From an uncultured Porphyromonadaceae bacterium (GTDB taxonomy: Bacteria > Bacteroidota > Bacteroidia > Bacteroidales > Muribaculaceae): DNA of 40,250 bases. Below the pieces are notes generated by a model. That model worked only from the letters and a program-made list of their open reading frames with translations, did no database searches and was not told the DNA's origin. The DNA lies in NCBI GenBank assembly GCA_900547825.1, contig URII01000019.1, forward strand, positions 1 through 40,250. Direction: 5' to 3'. A program made the position numbers and the translations under genes. Positions 9,646 through 17,526 of the stretch are shown in pieces; the stretch's first letter is position 1, and the number at the start of each line of letters is the position of its first letter.

Positions 9646-9676
9646 TTTGTAGGCTTGGCGGAATTGAGTAATTTTG
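9646..9676 (+). promoter_or_regulatory. Consensus promoter of the mini sorting-domain protein
   Basis: TTTG at 9646-9649, a 19-base spacer and TAATTTTG at 9669-9676 match the consensus exactly. The -7 box ends 12 bases before the ATG at 9689, so the leader would be only a few bases. Confidence 0.65.
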
Positions 9677-9688
9677 CAGAAGTTAACT

Positions 9689-10030
9689 ATGAGACCGGTA
9701 AACATCAGTTCTGTTTTACGGATTTTATTCGTATGGATCGCAGTTATGGCAGTTGCTGTGACCGCTTTTCCTGCGGCTCCAGGGTGGGTGGAGACTCCCC
9801 GCAACGGCACACCCATGGAGCGTTACGACGGTGAAGGTCTTGAAGTGGCCGTAAAGGATCATATGATATATATTTCCACTGACCGTGCGGTGGATGTGAA
9901 AGTGTTCACCATATTAGGCCAGCTTATCTCGTCGGAGACATTAGGCCCCGGCACGCATCGCCTGCAGGTGAAATCTCGCGGCATCTATATTCTTAAGGCC
10001 GGAAGTGTGACACGTCGTATTACAATATGA
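9689..10030 (+). CDS. Small exported protein carrying a T9SS type A-like C-terminal domain
   Basis: The 113-residue protein starts at ATG 9689. A longer reading from TTG 9674 would begin inside the promoter box. Residues 1 to about 29 are an N-terminal hydrophobic signal (RILFVWIAVMAVAVTAFPA). A short linker leads to a ~60-residue beta-rich C-terminus with the hallmarks of Por-type sorting domains: VKVFTILGQLI, then GTHRLQV, then GIYILKAGSVTRRITI. There is almost no room for a cargo domain. It is 49 bases upstream of queC and may share its transcript, with no obvious functional link. It could be a stand-alone sorting domain, a decoy, or the remnant of a larger exported protein. Confidence 0.7.
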   Translation: MRPVNISSVLRILFVWIAVMAVAVTAFPAAPGWVETPRNGTPMERYDGEGLEVAVKDHMIYISTDRAVDVKVFTILGQLISSETLGPGTHRLQVKSRGIYILKAGSVTRRITI

Positions 10031-10079
10031 CACCGTTATCTCCGGATATTATTGATTGTTATATTAGATTCTCAGATAT

Positions 10080-10718
10080 ATGAAAGACGCCCTTCTTGTT
10101 TTGTCAGGCGGAATGGATTCCACAACCATGCTTTATGAGTTCAAGGATTCGATAGCATTGGCAGTAAACTTCAACTATGGCTCCAATCACAACGCACGTG
10201 AGGCCGAATGCGCCCGTTATCATTGCCATGCATTGGGAATTGAGCTGATCGAGATAAACCTCGGGTTCATGGGCGAATATTTCGAAAGTTCGCTTCTTTC
10301 GGGTGCTGATGCCATTCCGGAAGGACATTATGAGGATGACAATATGAAATCCACAGTGGTGCCGTTCCGCAACGGTATAATGCTGTCAGTTGCTGCAGGG
10401 CTGGCTGAGTCGCGTGGCCTTGGGCGCGTAATGATAGCCAATCACGGTGGCGACCATGCCATATATCCCGATTGCAGGGAGGAATTTATCATTCCCATGG
10501 GAAAGGCTATCGAGGCCGGTACATATATCCATGTGCGTCTTGAGGCACCCTACACCCGGCTCACTAAAACCGATATAGCTTTGCGGGGCAAGGAACTCGG
10601 GGTGGACTATTCAAAAACGTATTCATGCTATAAAGGAGGAGCCGAACCTTGCGGCGTGTGCGGCACCTGTGTGGAGCGTCGTGAAGCTCTTTCGGCAGCC
10701 GGAATAGAGGAATCCTGA
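10080..10718 (+). CDS. queC: 7-cyano-7-deazaguanine synthase
   Basis: The 212-residue cytosolic enzyme makes preQ0 from 7-carboxy-7-deazaguanine, ammonia and ATP, for queuosine in tRNA. The PP-loop ATP motif SGGMDST is at residues 9-15. Four cysteines at 183, 191, 194 and 197 (CYKGGAEPCGVCGTC) form the expected C-terminal zinc site. Length is normal for the Bacteroidetes form, slightly shorter than E. coli QueC. It is followed three bases later by the RNase Z gene, so both are likely co-transcribed. Both act on tRNA. Confidence 0.95.
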   Translation: MKDALLVLSGGMDSTTMLYEFKDSIALAVNFNYGSNHNAREAECARYHCHALGIELIEINLGFMGEYFESSLLSGADAIPEGHYEDDNMKSTVVPFRNGIMLSVAAGLAESRGLGRVMIANHGGDHAIYPDCREEFIIPMGKAIEAGTYIHVRLEAPYTRLTKTDIALRGKELGVDYSKTYSCYKGGAEPCGVCGTCVERREALSAAGIEES

Positions 10719-10721
10719 CCG

Positions 10722-11663
10722 ATGGCCGGATTCAGTGTCAACATACTCGGCTGTGGGTCGGCCACACCTACATCGCGTCATAATCCGTCATCGCAGGTTG
10801 TGGATTTCCGCGACAAGCTCTTCATGATCGATTGTGGCGAGGGTGCGCAGGTCAACATGCGGCGTATGGGACTGAAGTTTTCGAGGTTGAACAATATATT
10901 CATATCCCATCTCCACGGCGATCATTGCTTCGGACTCCCGGGGCTTCTTTCCACAATGGCCCTTTATGACAAAAGGGGCACTGTTACGTTGCACATATCC
11001 GAGGAAGGGCGTGAAGTGTTTGAACCCATGCTCCGATATTTTCTCGGGGAGTGTCCGTTCAGCCTTCAATTCAACATTATACCTGTCAACGAGCATAAGG
11101 TGATCTATGAAGATTCATCGTTGATAGTGGAAACTTTTCCGCTCTATCACCGTGTGCCTGCCAATGGCTTCATATTCCGGGAAAAGCCGGGGTTGCGTCA
11201 TCTTGACGGAGCCGCTGCCAAGTTTTACGGTGTACCTCTTGCTGATATAAAGGCTGTTAAGGAAGGCAAGCCATGGACTGCTCCTGACGGTAGAATCATC
11301 CCCAACGAGCTGCTGACCACACCTCCTTCGCCGGTAGCGAGCTATGCCTATTGCAGCGACACTGTGTATGACAGGCGCGTGTCGGCCTTCATAAAAGGTG
11401 TGGATGTTGTATACCATGAAGCGACTTATGGCGACGACAACGCCTTTCTGGCAAAAGAACGCGGCCACAGCACAGCCCGACAGGCAGGCCGCATAGCGCG
11501 CGGAGCCCATGCCCGTCATCTTATTCTCGGACATTACTCCATGCGGTATATTGATGAGGAACCATTGCGTGCACAGGCCTTGGAGGAGTTTCCGAGTGTG
11601 TCGCTTGCCAATGAACTCATGAAATTCAATATCCATTCCTTGGCCGCAGCTGCCGGCCGATAA
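10722..11663 (+). CDS. rnz: Ribonuclease Z
   Basis: This 313-residue metallo-beta-lactamase-fold endonuclease removes the 3' trailer of tRNA precursors. The metal motif SHLHGDH is at residues 62-68 (His63, His65, Asp67, His68). Further expected histidines are in VVYHEATY and in LILGHYSMRY near the C-terminus. The start ATG lies three bases after the queC stop. Length and motif order are those of the short bacterial RNase Z. A strong hairpin terminator follows. Confidence 0.95.
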   Translation: MAGFSVNILGCGSATPTSRHNPSSQVVDFRDKLFMIDCGEGAQVNMRRMGLKFSRLNNIFISHLHGDHCFGLPGLLSTMALYDKRGTVTLHISEEGREVFEPMLRYFLGECPFSLQFNIIPVNEHKVIYEDSSLIVETFPLYHRVPANGFIFREKPGLRHLDGAAAKFYGVPLADIKAVKEGKPWTAPDGRIIPNELLTTPPSPVASYAYCSDTVYDRRVSAFIKGVDVVYHEATYGDDNAFLAKERGHSTARQAGRIARGAHARHLILGHYSMRYIDEEPLRAQALEEFPSVSLANELMKFNIHSLAAAAGR

Positions 11664-11670
11664 TAAAAGG

Positions 11671-11713
11671 GTGTGCCTTGAAAGATAATCGGATTTGATC
11701 TTTCAAGGCACAC
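11671..11713. terminator. Bidirectional terminator
   Basis: A perfect 16-bp stem, GTGTGCCTTGAAAGAT (11671-11686) with ATCTTTCAAGGCACAC (11698-11713), is flanked by AAAA on the left and TCTTTT on the right. It serves rnz and the convergent lipoprotein gene. Confidence 0.85.
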
Positions 11714-11735
11714 TCTTTTGTTATAGTCTTATTGT

Positions 11736-12290
11736 TTAGATGTCGGCTGGTTCTTTCGTATATGTATAATTCAGCAACACATGCTCGCGTGTTATGTATT
11801 TCGACATTTCATAAGCTGATTTTGAGCCTGTAGTGTTGTTCGAACCGTTAAGTCCAAAATGCTGGTTTACCACACCGGCCGCACTCTTTCCGCTTACCGT
11901 AGCCAGGATTTTGCAATTGCAGTCATAGTCTTTTCCGGATTCGATTTCGGGCATATTGGCTTTAGGGGTTGCAGTAACATTGCATATGAAAGTTTCGGGA
12001 GCATCTTTGTAAGCCATGGAGCCGCTATGTGACCAGTTGGCTGTTATTGTTTCAGTGATGTTCTTGCCATTTTTGTCGGTATATTCAACAGTTATATCGA
12101 AAAAGTCAAAATATGTCTGTGCAAGATTTACGGAATAGTCTATCTCGACTGTTGCTATACTGTTGTCGGTAGTTGGGGTGTCGGGGAGTTTGGGATCGTC
12201 ATCGTCATCTCCGCATGAAGTCAATGTAAAGGATGCAGCCATAGCAAATGCCATTAGTATGGCTGAAAGGAATTTAGTTGATTTTTTCAT
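11736..12290 (-). CDS. Small surface lipoprotein paired with the toxin-like gene
   Basis: This 184-residue protein has a lipoprotein signal ending TLTSC (Cys26), directly followed by GDDDDD. In Bacteroidetes such an acidic stretch after the cysteine signals export to the cell surface. The mature part is predicted beta-rich (TVEIDYSVNL, DITVEYTDKNG, KDYDCNCKILATVSG) without a catalytic motif. I do not recognise the family. The gene lies 33 bases downstream of the 505-residue toxin-like lipoprotein and surely shares its transcript. It could be a partner subunit, an immunity protein or an adaptor; nothing in the sequence decides between these. Confidence 0.75.
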   Translation of the reverse strand: MKKSTKFLSAILMAFAMAASFTLTSCGDDDDDPKLPDTPTTDNSIATVEIDYSVNLAQTYFDFFDITVEYTDKNGKNITETITANWSHSGSMAYKDAPETFICNVTATPKANMPEIESGKDYDCNCKILATVSGKSAAGVVNQHFGLNGSNNTTGSKSAYEMSKYITREHVLLNYTYTKEPADI

Positions 12291-12323
12291 CGGTTGAAAT
12301 TTAATTAGATTTATATTTAGCTG

Positions 12324-13841
12324 TTAATTCCGGGTGCGTTTCGGTGGATTGAGAGTGATCCATCGGGTATATATATAGCCTGAGTACGAATTATTCCAAT
12401 AATATTTGAACGTGGTGTCCCATGTGGAACAATATGCATAGGCTATATAGTTTACACATTTCATTGTATATTTCCCAGTGGGATTATTTACCACCCAAAG
12501 CCATGTATTATGGGTGTCGATAGTGTTGGTGGCAACGGCCGGAGCCTCATAGAACCCTTTTAGCGTGCCCCAACCGTTATAATTAGGCTTGGCATAGGCT
12601 ACCTCATAAGTCCATTTGGCATTAAGGTGTGCAGCATCCGACTTACTTTTGTTGATAATAGCTACATCCGGAATAGTAACCGTCACACTTTCGGAATAGC
12701 TGTAGCCTCCCGATATTCCGGCGGAAGGCCCGGTAGTGCTGAGGCCCACATCTCCTCCGATATTGAATCCCATGCTCACGCTTTCCTGACGTGCATTCTC
12801 GGTAGTGGCCGGAGAGGTGGTCTGTATAGTGGCTGAGGGGGTTGAATTGTTTTGGCCATATATATAATGGTCATTCTCTAATCGTGACAGATAGAAACCG
12901 TAACAGGTATTTTTCCCCTCTTTCCAGTTTGCTATTTTCATAGCCTGGTTTGATCCGATGATTTCCTGATGAACTGCGTAATAATCGACATTCTGGTCGA
13001 ATGAATACAGGCTTACTATGGAATATATTATGGTATATGATCCTGATATATTCTTGGCCTTGTCGTGGCTGGGATGTGTGGGATAATAATCTATGGCCAC
13101 TCTTTGGGCTGCGGCCAGTTGGCTGGCGTCGGACCGGCCGACCGGATTGTGAGGTGCGGAGTTCCCGTTGATCCATATTGCAAGTTTGTCAGCTCTCAGA
13201 CCATATTGATATGGTGTGAAGTTGTCAAATGACCGCATGTCCTCGGTGTGTCGGATGACCTCTCCGTTATTTCTTTCTATTTCATTATCCCCTTCTGTGA
13301 TGGTGGTATAGTCCTCAATTGAAGCATGGACATCCTGTACTATGTACTCGTCGTTATGATTGTTGAATATATAGACATCACAGAAATGCTCTTGTCCGGC
13401 CTTAGTTTCTTCTTCCACTATAAAACACGGTTCTTCGCCGAGGCTCATTGAAAAATCGTATGCCGTTTTCGGATCTGCTTCGCTCAGGACTATTGATCCT
13501 CCACGGTCATACACATCTTTAATAGTCTTACTTTGGGCCTCTGATAGGGATAAAAGCAATCCTCCGTCTATAATTACCGCTTTGGTATCGGGGCCGATCT
13601 CATAATCACGCGTTGTGAGCCTGTTGATAAGAGCCGATGTGACCGGGTCAAAGTCATTGCCGATCACAACTGTGGGTACCGTCACTTTCTCTGTTACCAT
13701 ATCTTCTACAGGCTCTCCGGTTTCTTCGTCCGGAATTGACGGGTTCCCCGGTGTCGGGTCATCATCGCTGCATGAGGCGATGGATGTACATGCCATTATC
13801 AGCATGATGCACATGCATAGTCGAAAAATAAATTTTAGCAT
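12324..13841 (-). CDS. Leukocidin/hemolysin-like pore-forming lipoprotein (putative)
   Basis: This 505-residue protein has a lipoprotein signal (SIASC, Cys24) followed by SDDDP, a probable surface-export signal. Residues ~50-150 look like an alpha/beta domain (VVIGNDFDPV, KAVIIDGGLLLSL, GGSIVLSEADP). From ~270 on it becomes beta-rich. The stretch at ~350-395 (SVSMGFNIGGDVGLSTT, then GGYSYSESVTVTIPDV, then a WTYEVA strand) follows the strand-Gly-rich-stem-strand pattern of the leukocidin/alpha-hemolysin family. The C-terminal IYTRWITL resembles its terminal rim strand. I infer a membrane-inserting beta-barrel toxin tethered to the surface, perhaps against competing bacteria or host cells. The assignment rests on pattern similarity only. 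A divergent regulator lies upstream. Confidence 0.6.
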   Translation of the reverse strand: MLKFIFRLCMCIMLIMACTSIASCSDDDPTPGNPSIPDEETGEPVEDMVTEKVTVPTVVIGNDFDPVTSALINRLTTRDYEIGPDTKAVIIDGGLLLSLSEAQSKTIKDVYDRGGSIVLSEADPKTAYDFSMSLGEEPCFIVEEETKAGQEHFCDVYIFNNHNDEYIVQDVHASIEDYTTITEGDNEIERNNGEVIRHTEDMRSFDNFTPYQYGLRADKLAIWINGNSAPHNPVGRSDASQLAAAQRVAIDYYPTHPSHDKAKNISGSYTIIYSIVSLYSFDQNVDYYAVHQEIIGSNQAMKIANWKEGKNTCYGFYLSRLENDHYIYGQNNSTPSATIQTTSPATTENARQESVSMGFNIGGDVGLSTTGPSAGISGGYSYSESVTVTIPDVAIINKSKSDAAHLNAKWTYEVAYAKPNYNGWGTLKGFYEAPAVATNTIDTHNTWLWVVNNPTGKYTMKCVNYIAYAYCSTWDTTFKYYWNNSYSGYIYTRWITLNPPKRTRN

Positions 13842-13867
13842 GGTTGTTGTGGTTTATTAATTTGAGG

Positions 13868-13875
13868 CAAAATTA
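13868..13875 (-). promoter_or_regulatory. Candidate -7 element of the toxin-like operon
   Basis: The minus strand reads TAATTTTG, a perfect TAnnTTTG, 26 bases before the ATG at 13841. No TTG stands at the expected -33 position, so activation by a regulator such as the divergent gene is plausible. Confidence 0.4.
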
Positions 13876-14062
13876 GAGATTGGAGATATACTTCCGAAAG
13901 GATTTCACCCTTATATTGTATTATATGATGTATGATATTTGTCCGGAGGGTTGAAAAAGTTGTTCAATAGAATGTATGATACTTGTCATTGTTCTCATAA
14001 TCAGTTAGTTCCTAATACTCATCAATTGTATACGAACATAAAGAGATTATTGATATTTTCAA

Positions 14063-14070
14063 TAGCTTTG
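14063..14070 (+). promoter_or_regulatory. Candidate -7 element of the AraC-type regulator
   Basis: TAGCTTTG is followed by CATC and an ATG at 14075, which opens a 13-codon frame (MKTLLFRLVDDKN, stop). The start of that frame resembles a signal peptide. No good -33 element was found. Confidence 0.35.
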
Positions 14071-14094
14071 CATCATGAAAACATTATTATTCCG

Positions 14095-14134
14095 TTTAGT
14101 AGATGACAAAAATTAATTTTTGTCATCTACTAAA
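14095..14134. repeat. Perfect 40-bp palindrome over the regulator start codon
   Basis: The left arm 14095-14114 (TTTAGTAGATGACAAAAATT) is exactly reverse-complementary to 14115-14134, with no spacer. It contains the ATG at 14103 and the end of the short MKTLLFRL frame. Confidence 0.95.
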
Positions 14135-15305
14135 AAACAGGATAATATCGGCCGGAGAAAAATCGGAAAATGTCAGAGAGTTGGCCAATGTATCAGCTGC
14201 ATATGGCAGGATGGTTATAGAGCTTTATGCGGACGAAAATTTTTCGCAGGCCCTTAGTGAAAGCCGGCGCCGCCTTGCAATCATTGACCGTATCGATAAG
14301 ATCGGGGGTGCTCCGGATGGGTTTACTGATCAACAGCGTGCCTATACTTATGCCAGAATGGCATCATCTGCATATAAAGCCGGAGATTTTGATGCAGCCT
14401 CGGATGCATATGAAAAATTCAATAAAACACATTATGGCCAGCTACCCTATGGAAAAGCGTTTATAACTGACTATCTGTTGGAATCACATCAATATTCCGT
14501 TTTGCTTGGCAATCTGGCTCCGATATACCATGTATTACACCAAGCGGATACAATAAATGACGACTATAGGAGTGTGCTTTATTCCACAGGTAAAGCATAT
14601 ATAGGATTAGGAAACTTTCAAGAGGGCGCTGATTATATTCAGCGGGCTATGGCCATCCAGGATAGTCTTTATGCCAGAGAGCGTAAGAGCAATGCTAATG
14701 AATTGGCGACAGTTTTTCAACTTAATGAAAAAGCTCTGGAGATAGAACGGTCGAAAGCTGAAAGTAGGCAGCGTCAGATATTTCTGATTATAGTTGTCGG
14801 CATAGGAGTAATGGTACTCATGGCATTGATTGTGCTTTGGATACAGTATACCGCCACAAAGAAACGTAACCGCATTGCTGTTGCACGGATTGATGAAATC
14901 ATGTCGCAACGTAACCTTTTGAGAGAGTCAGCAAAGTATGATGAGGGGATAAAGGAAACTGAATATGACCGTTTTCTTGAATTGGAACGGGATATAATCG
15001 AAAAAAAGTTTTTCCTGCAACAGGATACCAGTAGGGAGAACCTTGCAGAGCAATTGGGCCTGCCACGTATGGAAGTCGTGAGGTTGATAAAGGATCATAC
15101 GGGATGTACTCCTAATGATTATATCAATCGGCTTAGAGTGGAATATTCCATTCAGATGATAAAGGAACATCCGGAATGGACTATCGATGCCATTGCCGAG
15201 GCTTCGGGATATATGAACCGTGGCACTTATTATAATAATTTCAACAGGCTCTGCGGAATGAGTCCGGCGCAATATCGTAAGCAAACGATTGAAAACGGAG
15301 AATAA
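14103..15305 (+). CDS. TPR/membrane/AraC-type regulator, apparently 5'-truncated
   Basis: The open frame gives 400 residues. TPR-like helices occupy ~20-215, a membrane helix ~226-249 (FLIIVVGIGVMVLMALIVLW), a coiled coil ~250-290 and an AraC-type double HTH ~300-395 (ENLAEQLGLPRMEVVRLI; IDAIAEASGYMNRGTYYNNFNRLCGMSPAQYRK). Family members usually begin with a signal peptide and have a longer periplasmic TPR region. Here the signal-like start MKTLLFRL lies at 14075 in another frame and runs into the palindrome and a stop. In the long frame a TAG at 14100 immediately precedes the ATG. The gene may be a decayed or switched-off regulator of the divergent toxin-like operon, or it may be translated from an internal start. 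Confidence 0.65.
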   Translation: MTKINFCHLLKNRIISAGEKSENVRELANVSAAYGRMVIELYADENFSQALSESRRRLAIIDRIDKIGGAPDGFTDQQRAYTYARMASSAYKAGDFDAASDAYEKFNKTHYGQLPYGKAFITDYLLESHQYSVLLGNLAPIYHVLHQADTINDDYRSVLYSTGKAYIGLGNFQEGADYIQRAMAIQDSLYARERKSNANELATVFQLNEKALEIERSKAESRQRQIFLIIVVGIGVMVLMALIVLWIQYTATKKRNRIAVARIDEIMSQRNLLRESAKYDEGIKETEYDRFLELERDIIEKKFFLQQDTSRENLAEQLGLPRMEVVRLIKDHTGCTPNDYINRLRVEYSIQMIKEHPEWTIDAIAEASGYMNRGTYYNNFNRLCGMSPAQYRKQTIENGE

Positions 15306-15341
15306 ACTTTGATGACGGCATAATTTTTTGCTGTTATGGGG

Positions 15342-15370
15342 TTGCATGTCAGGGATTAATTGTATATTTG
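15342..15370 (+). promoter_or_regulatory. Promoter of the LytTR/FHA unit
   Basis: TTG at 15342-15344, an 18-base spacer and TATATTTG at 15363-15370 precede the start at 15431 by about 60 bases. GTTGCATGT at the -33 region is also found at the 18332 promoter. Confidence 0.6.
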
Positions 15371-15430
15371 CACACGGTGACATGCCGTGATGTCGCTTTT
15401 TTTACTATAAAACACAAATTCAATAAACCA

Positions 15431-15823
15431 ATGACTGCCGCTCCTTCTATAAAGCTATACGTCAATTCGCGCGACGAGCTTAATATAATACACCTTGAAA
15501 AAGTGCTCTTCTGTCGCTCGGAGGATAACTATACCAAGATAACATACACGTCAGGCCAACAGGTAATGGTGCATCTTTCGCTTACGAAATTGCAGGAACT
15601 TATCCACATGGTGTGGCGAAAGGATATTCCGTCGCCGTTCTATAGACTTGGCCGCGGGCTGATAATAAACCAGCAGTTTGTAATAGGGCTTAATATTCTG
15701 AAGCAGCGTCTTTATATGACTGGGTTCAATGAAAAGACCTATGCTCTCGTTGTAGCCAAGCAAGTTCTCAAAAGTTATCGGGAATTGCTTACAGGTGGTT
15801 TCGCTCCTACTACATCAAATTGA
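15431..15823 (+). CDS. LytTR-type DNA-binding regulator
   Basis: The start is ATG 15431, since the longer open frame runs back into the promoter. The 130-residue protein is a single LytTR domain (~8-115), with the typical LHLEKVLFCRSEDNYTKI-like strand (here IIHLEKVLFCRSEDNYTKI), the MVHLSLTKLQELI helix and the PFYRLGRGLIINQQFV strand. There is no receiver domain, so control must come from expression, partners or another signal. The gene heads the FHA/caspase/PP2C block and is 44 bases from the FHA gene, so the two share a transcript. It is the natural candidate to bind the box shared by the 16582 and 18332 promoters. Confidence 0.85.
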   Translation: MTAAPSIKLYVNSRDELNIIHLEKVLFCRSEDNYTKITYTSGQQVMVHLSLTKLQELIHMVWRKDIPSPFYRLGRGLIINQQFVIGLNILKQRLYMTGFNEKTYALVVAKQVLKSYRELLTGGFAPTTSN

Positions 15824-15867
15824 TATTATCTTTCTGCCGAACCAAAGTCATAACACACATATCACTT

Positions 15868-16518
15868 ATGCAATCACGTTCATTCACAGTAGGCTCCGAA
15901 GGAGATCAGAATTTCCGTATTACCAACCGTTTTGTGAGCCGCAGGCATGCACGCATAACCTATCGTCCGGGTCTTGATCATCCATGGCTGATAGAGGATC
16001 TTGAGTCCACTAACGGCACCTTCGTGCAGGAACCCGACGGGTCATATATAAGAATTGTATCAAAGGAAGTGGCCGCCGGCACATGGATAAAGCTTGGCGG
16101 TGAGAAGTCCGGAGTAGGACACCGCTTCCTTGTGGATCATCTGCTTGGCGAGGCCGACGATTACAATAATGAGTTCCTTATCATAGCCGCAAAACTTGAA
16201 GAATACAAGGCCCGTAATGCGGAGGTGGCCGAGATTGCCCGCAAACGGCGTCTTAAATTCCAGGGACTGACACTTGGCGCCACCGCAATCTTGGCTGTAG
16301 CGGGAGTTCTGACCGGAAAGCCGTTCATGTATGGTGCTTCCGCTCTTACGGGATGTCTCGGTTTTCTTTCCACCTATCGTGACAAAGGGAGCTTGCAGAA
16401 AGAGGTAAACGAAAAATATGCCGGATATTTCGCCTGTCCCTGTTGCGGAAAGCCTCTTTCAGAGTCGGCAATCAACGCAATGGAATGTCAGGCATGCCAT
16501 ACGGCTTATAAACAGTAA
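15868..16518 (+). CDS. FHA-domain protein with hydrophobic hairpin and C-terminal zinc ribbon
   Basis: The start is ATG 15868; upstream in frame is only leader sequence. The 216-residue protein opens with an FHA domain (~4-90): the glycine strand FTVGS, SRRHARI at 24-30 with the phosphothreonine-contact Ser/Arg/His set, and STNGTF at 47-52. A basic helical stretch (~108-145) leads to a hydrophobic hairpin (~146-180: LGATAILAVAGVL, then YGASALTGCLGFL) and a CPCCG...CQAC zinc ribbon (~188-210). I infer a phosphothreonine reader held at the inner membrane. It follows the LytTR gene in one operon and precedes the acidic and caspase genes. Confidence 0.85.
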   Translation: MQSRSFTVGSEGDQNFRITNRFVSRRHARITYRPGLDHPWLIEDLESTNGTFVQEPDGSYIRIVSKEVAAGTWIKLGGEKSGVGHRFLVDHLLGEADDYNNEFLIIAAKLEEYKARNAEVAEIARKRRLKFQGLTLGATAILAVAGVLTGKPFMYGASALTGCLGFLSTYRDKGSLQKEVNEKYAGYFACPCCGKPLSESAINAMECQACHTAYKQ

Positions 16519-16540
16519 TTGCCGGATAAGGATATATTCG

Positions 16541-16570
16541 TCCCTAAAACCCCTATATTCGGCACCTAAA
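16541..16570 (+). promoter_or_regulatory. Putative operator with CCTAAA direct repeats
   Basis: TCCCTAAAACCC begins at 16541, and CCTAAA recurs at 16565, 22 bases (two helical turns) after the first copy at 16543. The first box lies 41 bases before the -33 TTG, exactly as at the 18332 promoter. Confidence 0.45.
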
Positions 16571-16581
16571 TGTGTTGAAAG

Positions 16582-16612
16582 TTGCGGAAAGCAGTTTACC
16601 GCTATAATTTTG
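16582..16612 (+). promoter_or_regulatory. Promoter of acidic protein A and caspase
   Basis: TTG at 16582-16584, a 20-base spacer and TAATTTTG at 16605-16612 match the consensus. The leader to 16664 is about 45 bases. Confidence 0.65.
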
Positions 16613-16663
16613 TCGGTGTAAACGAAATGAAAAAACAATATAAACCATAAAACCAATTCCATT

Positions 16664-17485
16664 ATGAGCACAGAACTTAACACCCCCGAGAATAATAAGA
16701 AAAATATCGATGCGAAATCTCCTCTTCCCGGAGTCGGTATAGTAGGCGGTATGGCCGTTGCCGGCGGCTTGGCTGGAGCGGCTGTAAGCGGAGTATTCGA
16801 CGGTGATGCGGAGGAAATAGCCTATGCGGAGCCCATTGAAATGGAAGAAAACGCTCCTGAACCCGTTGAGGTAAAGGAAGAGCCGCATAAAGTCAATAAA
16901 CCGGAAAAACCGGCTGAGGAACGTCCCGAACCGGAACCTGACAAGATTGAGGAAGAACCTAAAACAGACACAACCGACAATGAGGATCTCAGCTATCGCC
17001 TTGATATGGAAGAATGGCAACGTGATCTCCCCGAACTTATGCCGGACGTGGTGACAGATGGTGTCCTTGATCCGGAGAAGATGATTGTGGAGCTTAACGA
17101 TGACGGCACGGTAGCATCCATGACAAGTCTCGAAACAGGCACAATCTATGAAGTCAGCTATGCCGACGGTCAGGCTTATATAACCACCCCTCAGGGCGAA
17201 ATGATCACAGCTCTTCCCGGTGAGGCTTTCGCCCAGGTGGCCCCCGACATGCCGGCTATTGAAAGCGCACCGGCTGAAGCTGTGCAGCCTGTTGAGATTG
17301 CTGCTGTGGAGCCGGCAGTAGAACCTGCGGCTGAAATTACCGAGGAGATGCCCGAACCGGTAGTTGAGATCGCATCACTTCCCACCGAAACAACAACACC
17401 GGTGGTGGAAGACAATGAAGCTATAGTGATTGATACCGATCTGCCTGATGCAGCCGAATCCAATATGGCTGAAGTGCTGGACTGA
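16664..17485 (+). CDS. Acidic protein A with N-terminal glycine-zipper segment
   Basis: This 273-residue protein belongs to no family I know. A polar N-terminus (1-20) is followed by a Gly/Ala hydrophobic segment with GxxxG spacing (~23-46: GVGIVGGMAVAGGLAGAAVSG), suited to helix packing in a membrane. Then comes a Pro/Glu/Lys-rich linker (~50-110) and a small folded-looking region (~115-190: DGTVASMT, GTIYEVSYADGQAYITTPQG). The C-terminus is very acidic and low in complexity (~195-273). Acidic protein B at 18406 has the same order of parts with little direct sequence identity. Thr/Ser lie within acidic contexts that could be phosphorylated and read by the FHA proteins; this is inference. It is 41 bases before the caspase gene. 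Confidence 0.75.
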   Translation: MSTELNTPENNKKNIDAKSPLPGVGIVGGMAVAGGLAGAAVSGVFDGDAEEIAYAEPIEMEENAPEPVEVKEEPHKVNKPEKPAEERPEPEPDKIEEEPKTDTTDNEDLSYRLDMEEWQRDLPELMPDVVTDGVLDPEKMIVELNDDGTVASMTSLETGTIYEVSYADGQAYITTPQGEMITALPGEAFAQVAPDMPAIESAPAEAVQPVEIAAVEPAVEPAAEITEEMPEPVVEIASLPTETTTPVVEDNEAIVIDTDLPDAAESNMAEVLD

Positions 17486-17526
17486 TAAGCAACAGCAATA
17501 TAATACAGATCTAAAAGTAATTAAAT

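Noticed and set aside
9642..9649. Second TAATTTTG box upstream of the mini protein
   Set aside because: No TTG lies at the proper distance upstream; its TTTG serves better as the -33 element of the promoter at 9646-9676.
10031..10079. preQ1 riboswitch before queC
   Set aside because: The gap is only 49 bases and shows neither a convincing pseudoknot nor the A-rich tail expected of preQ1 aptamers.
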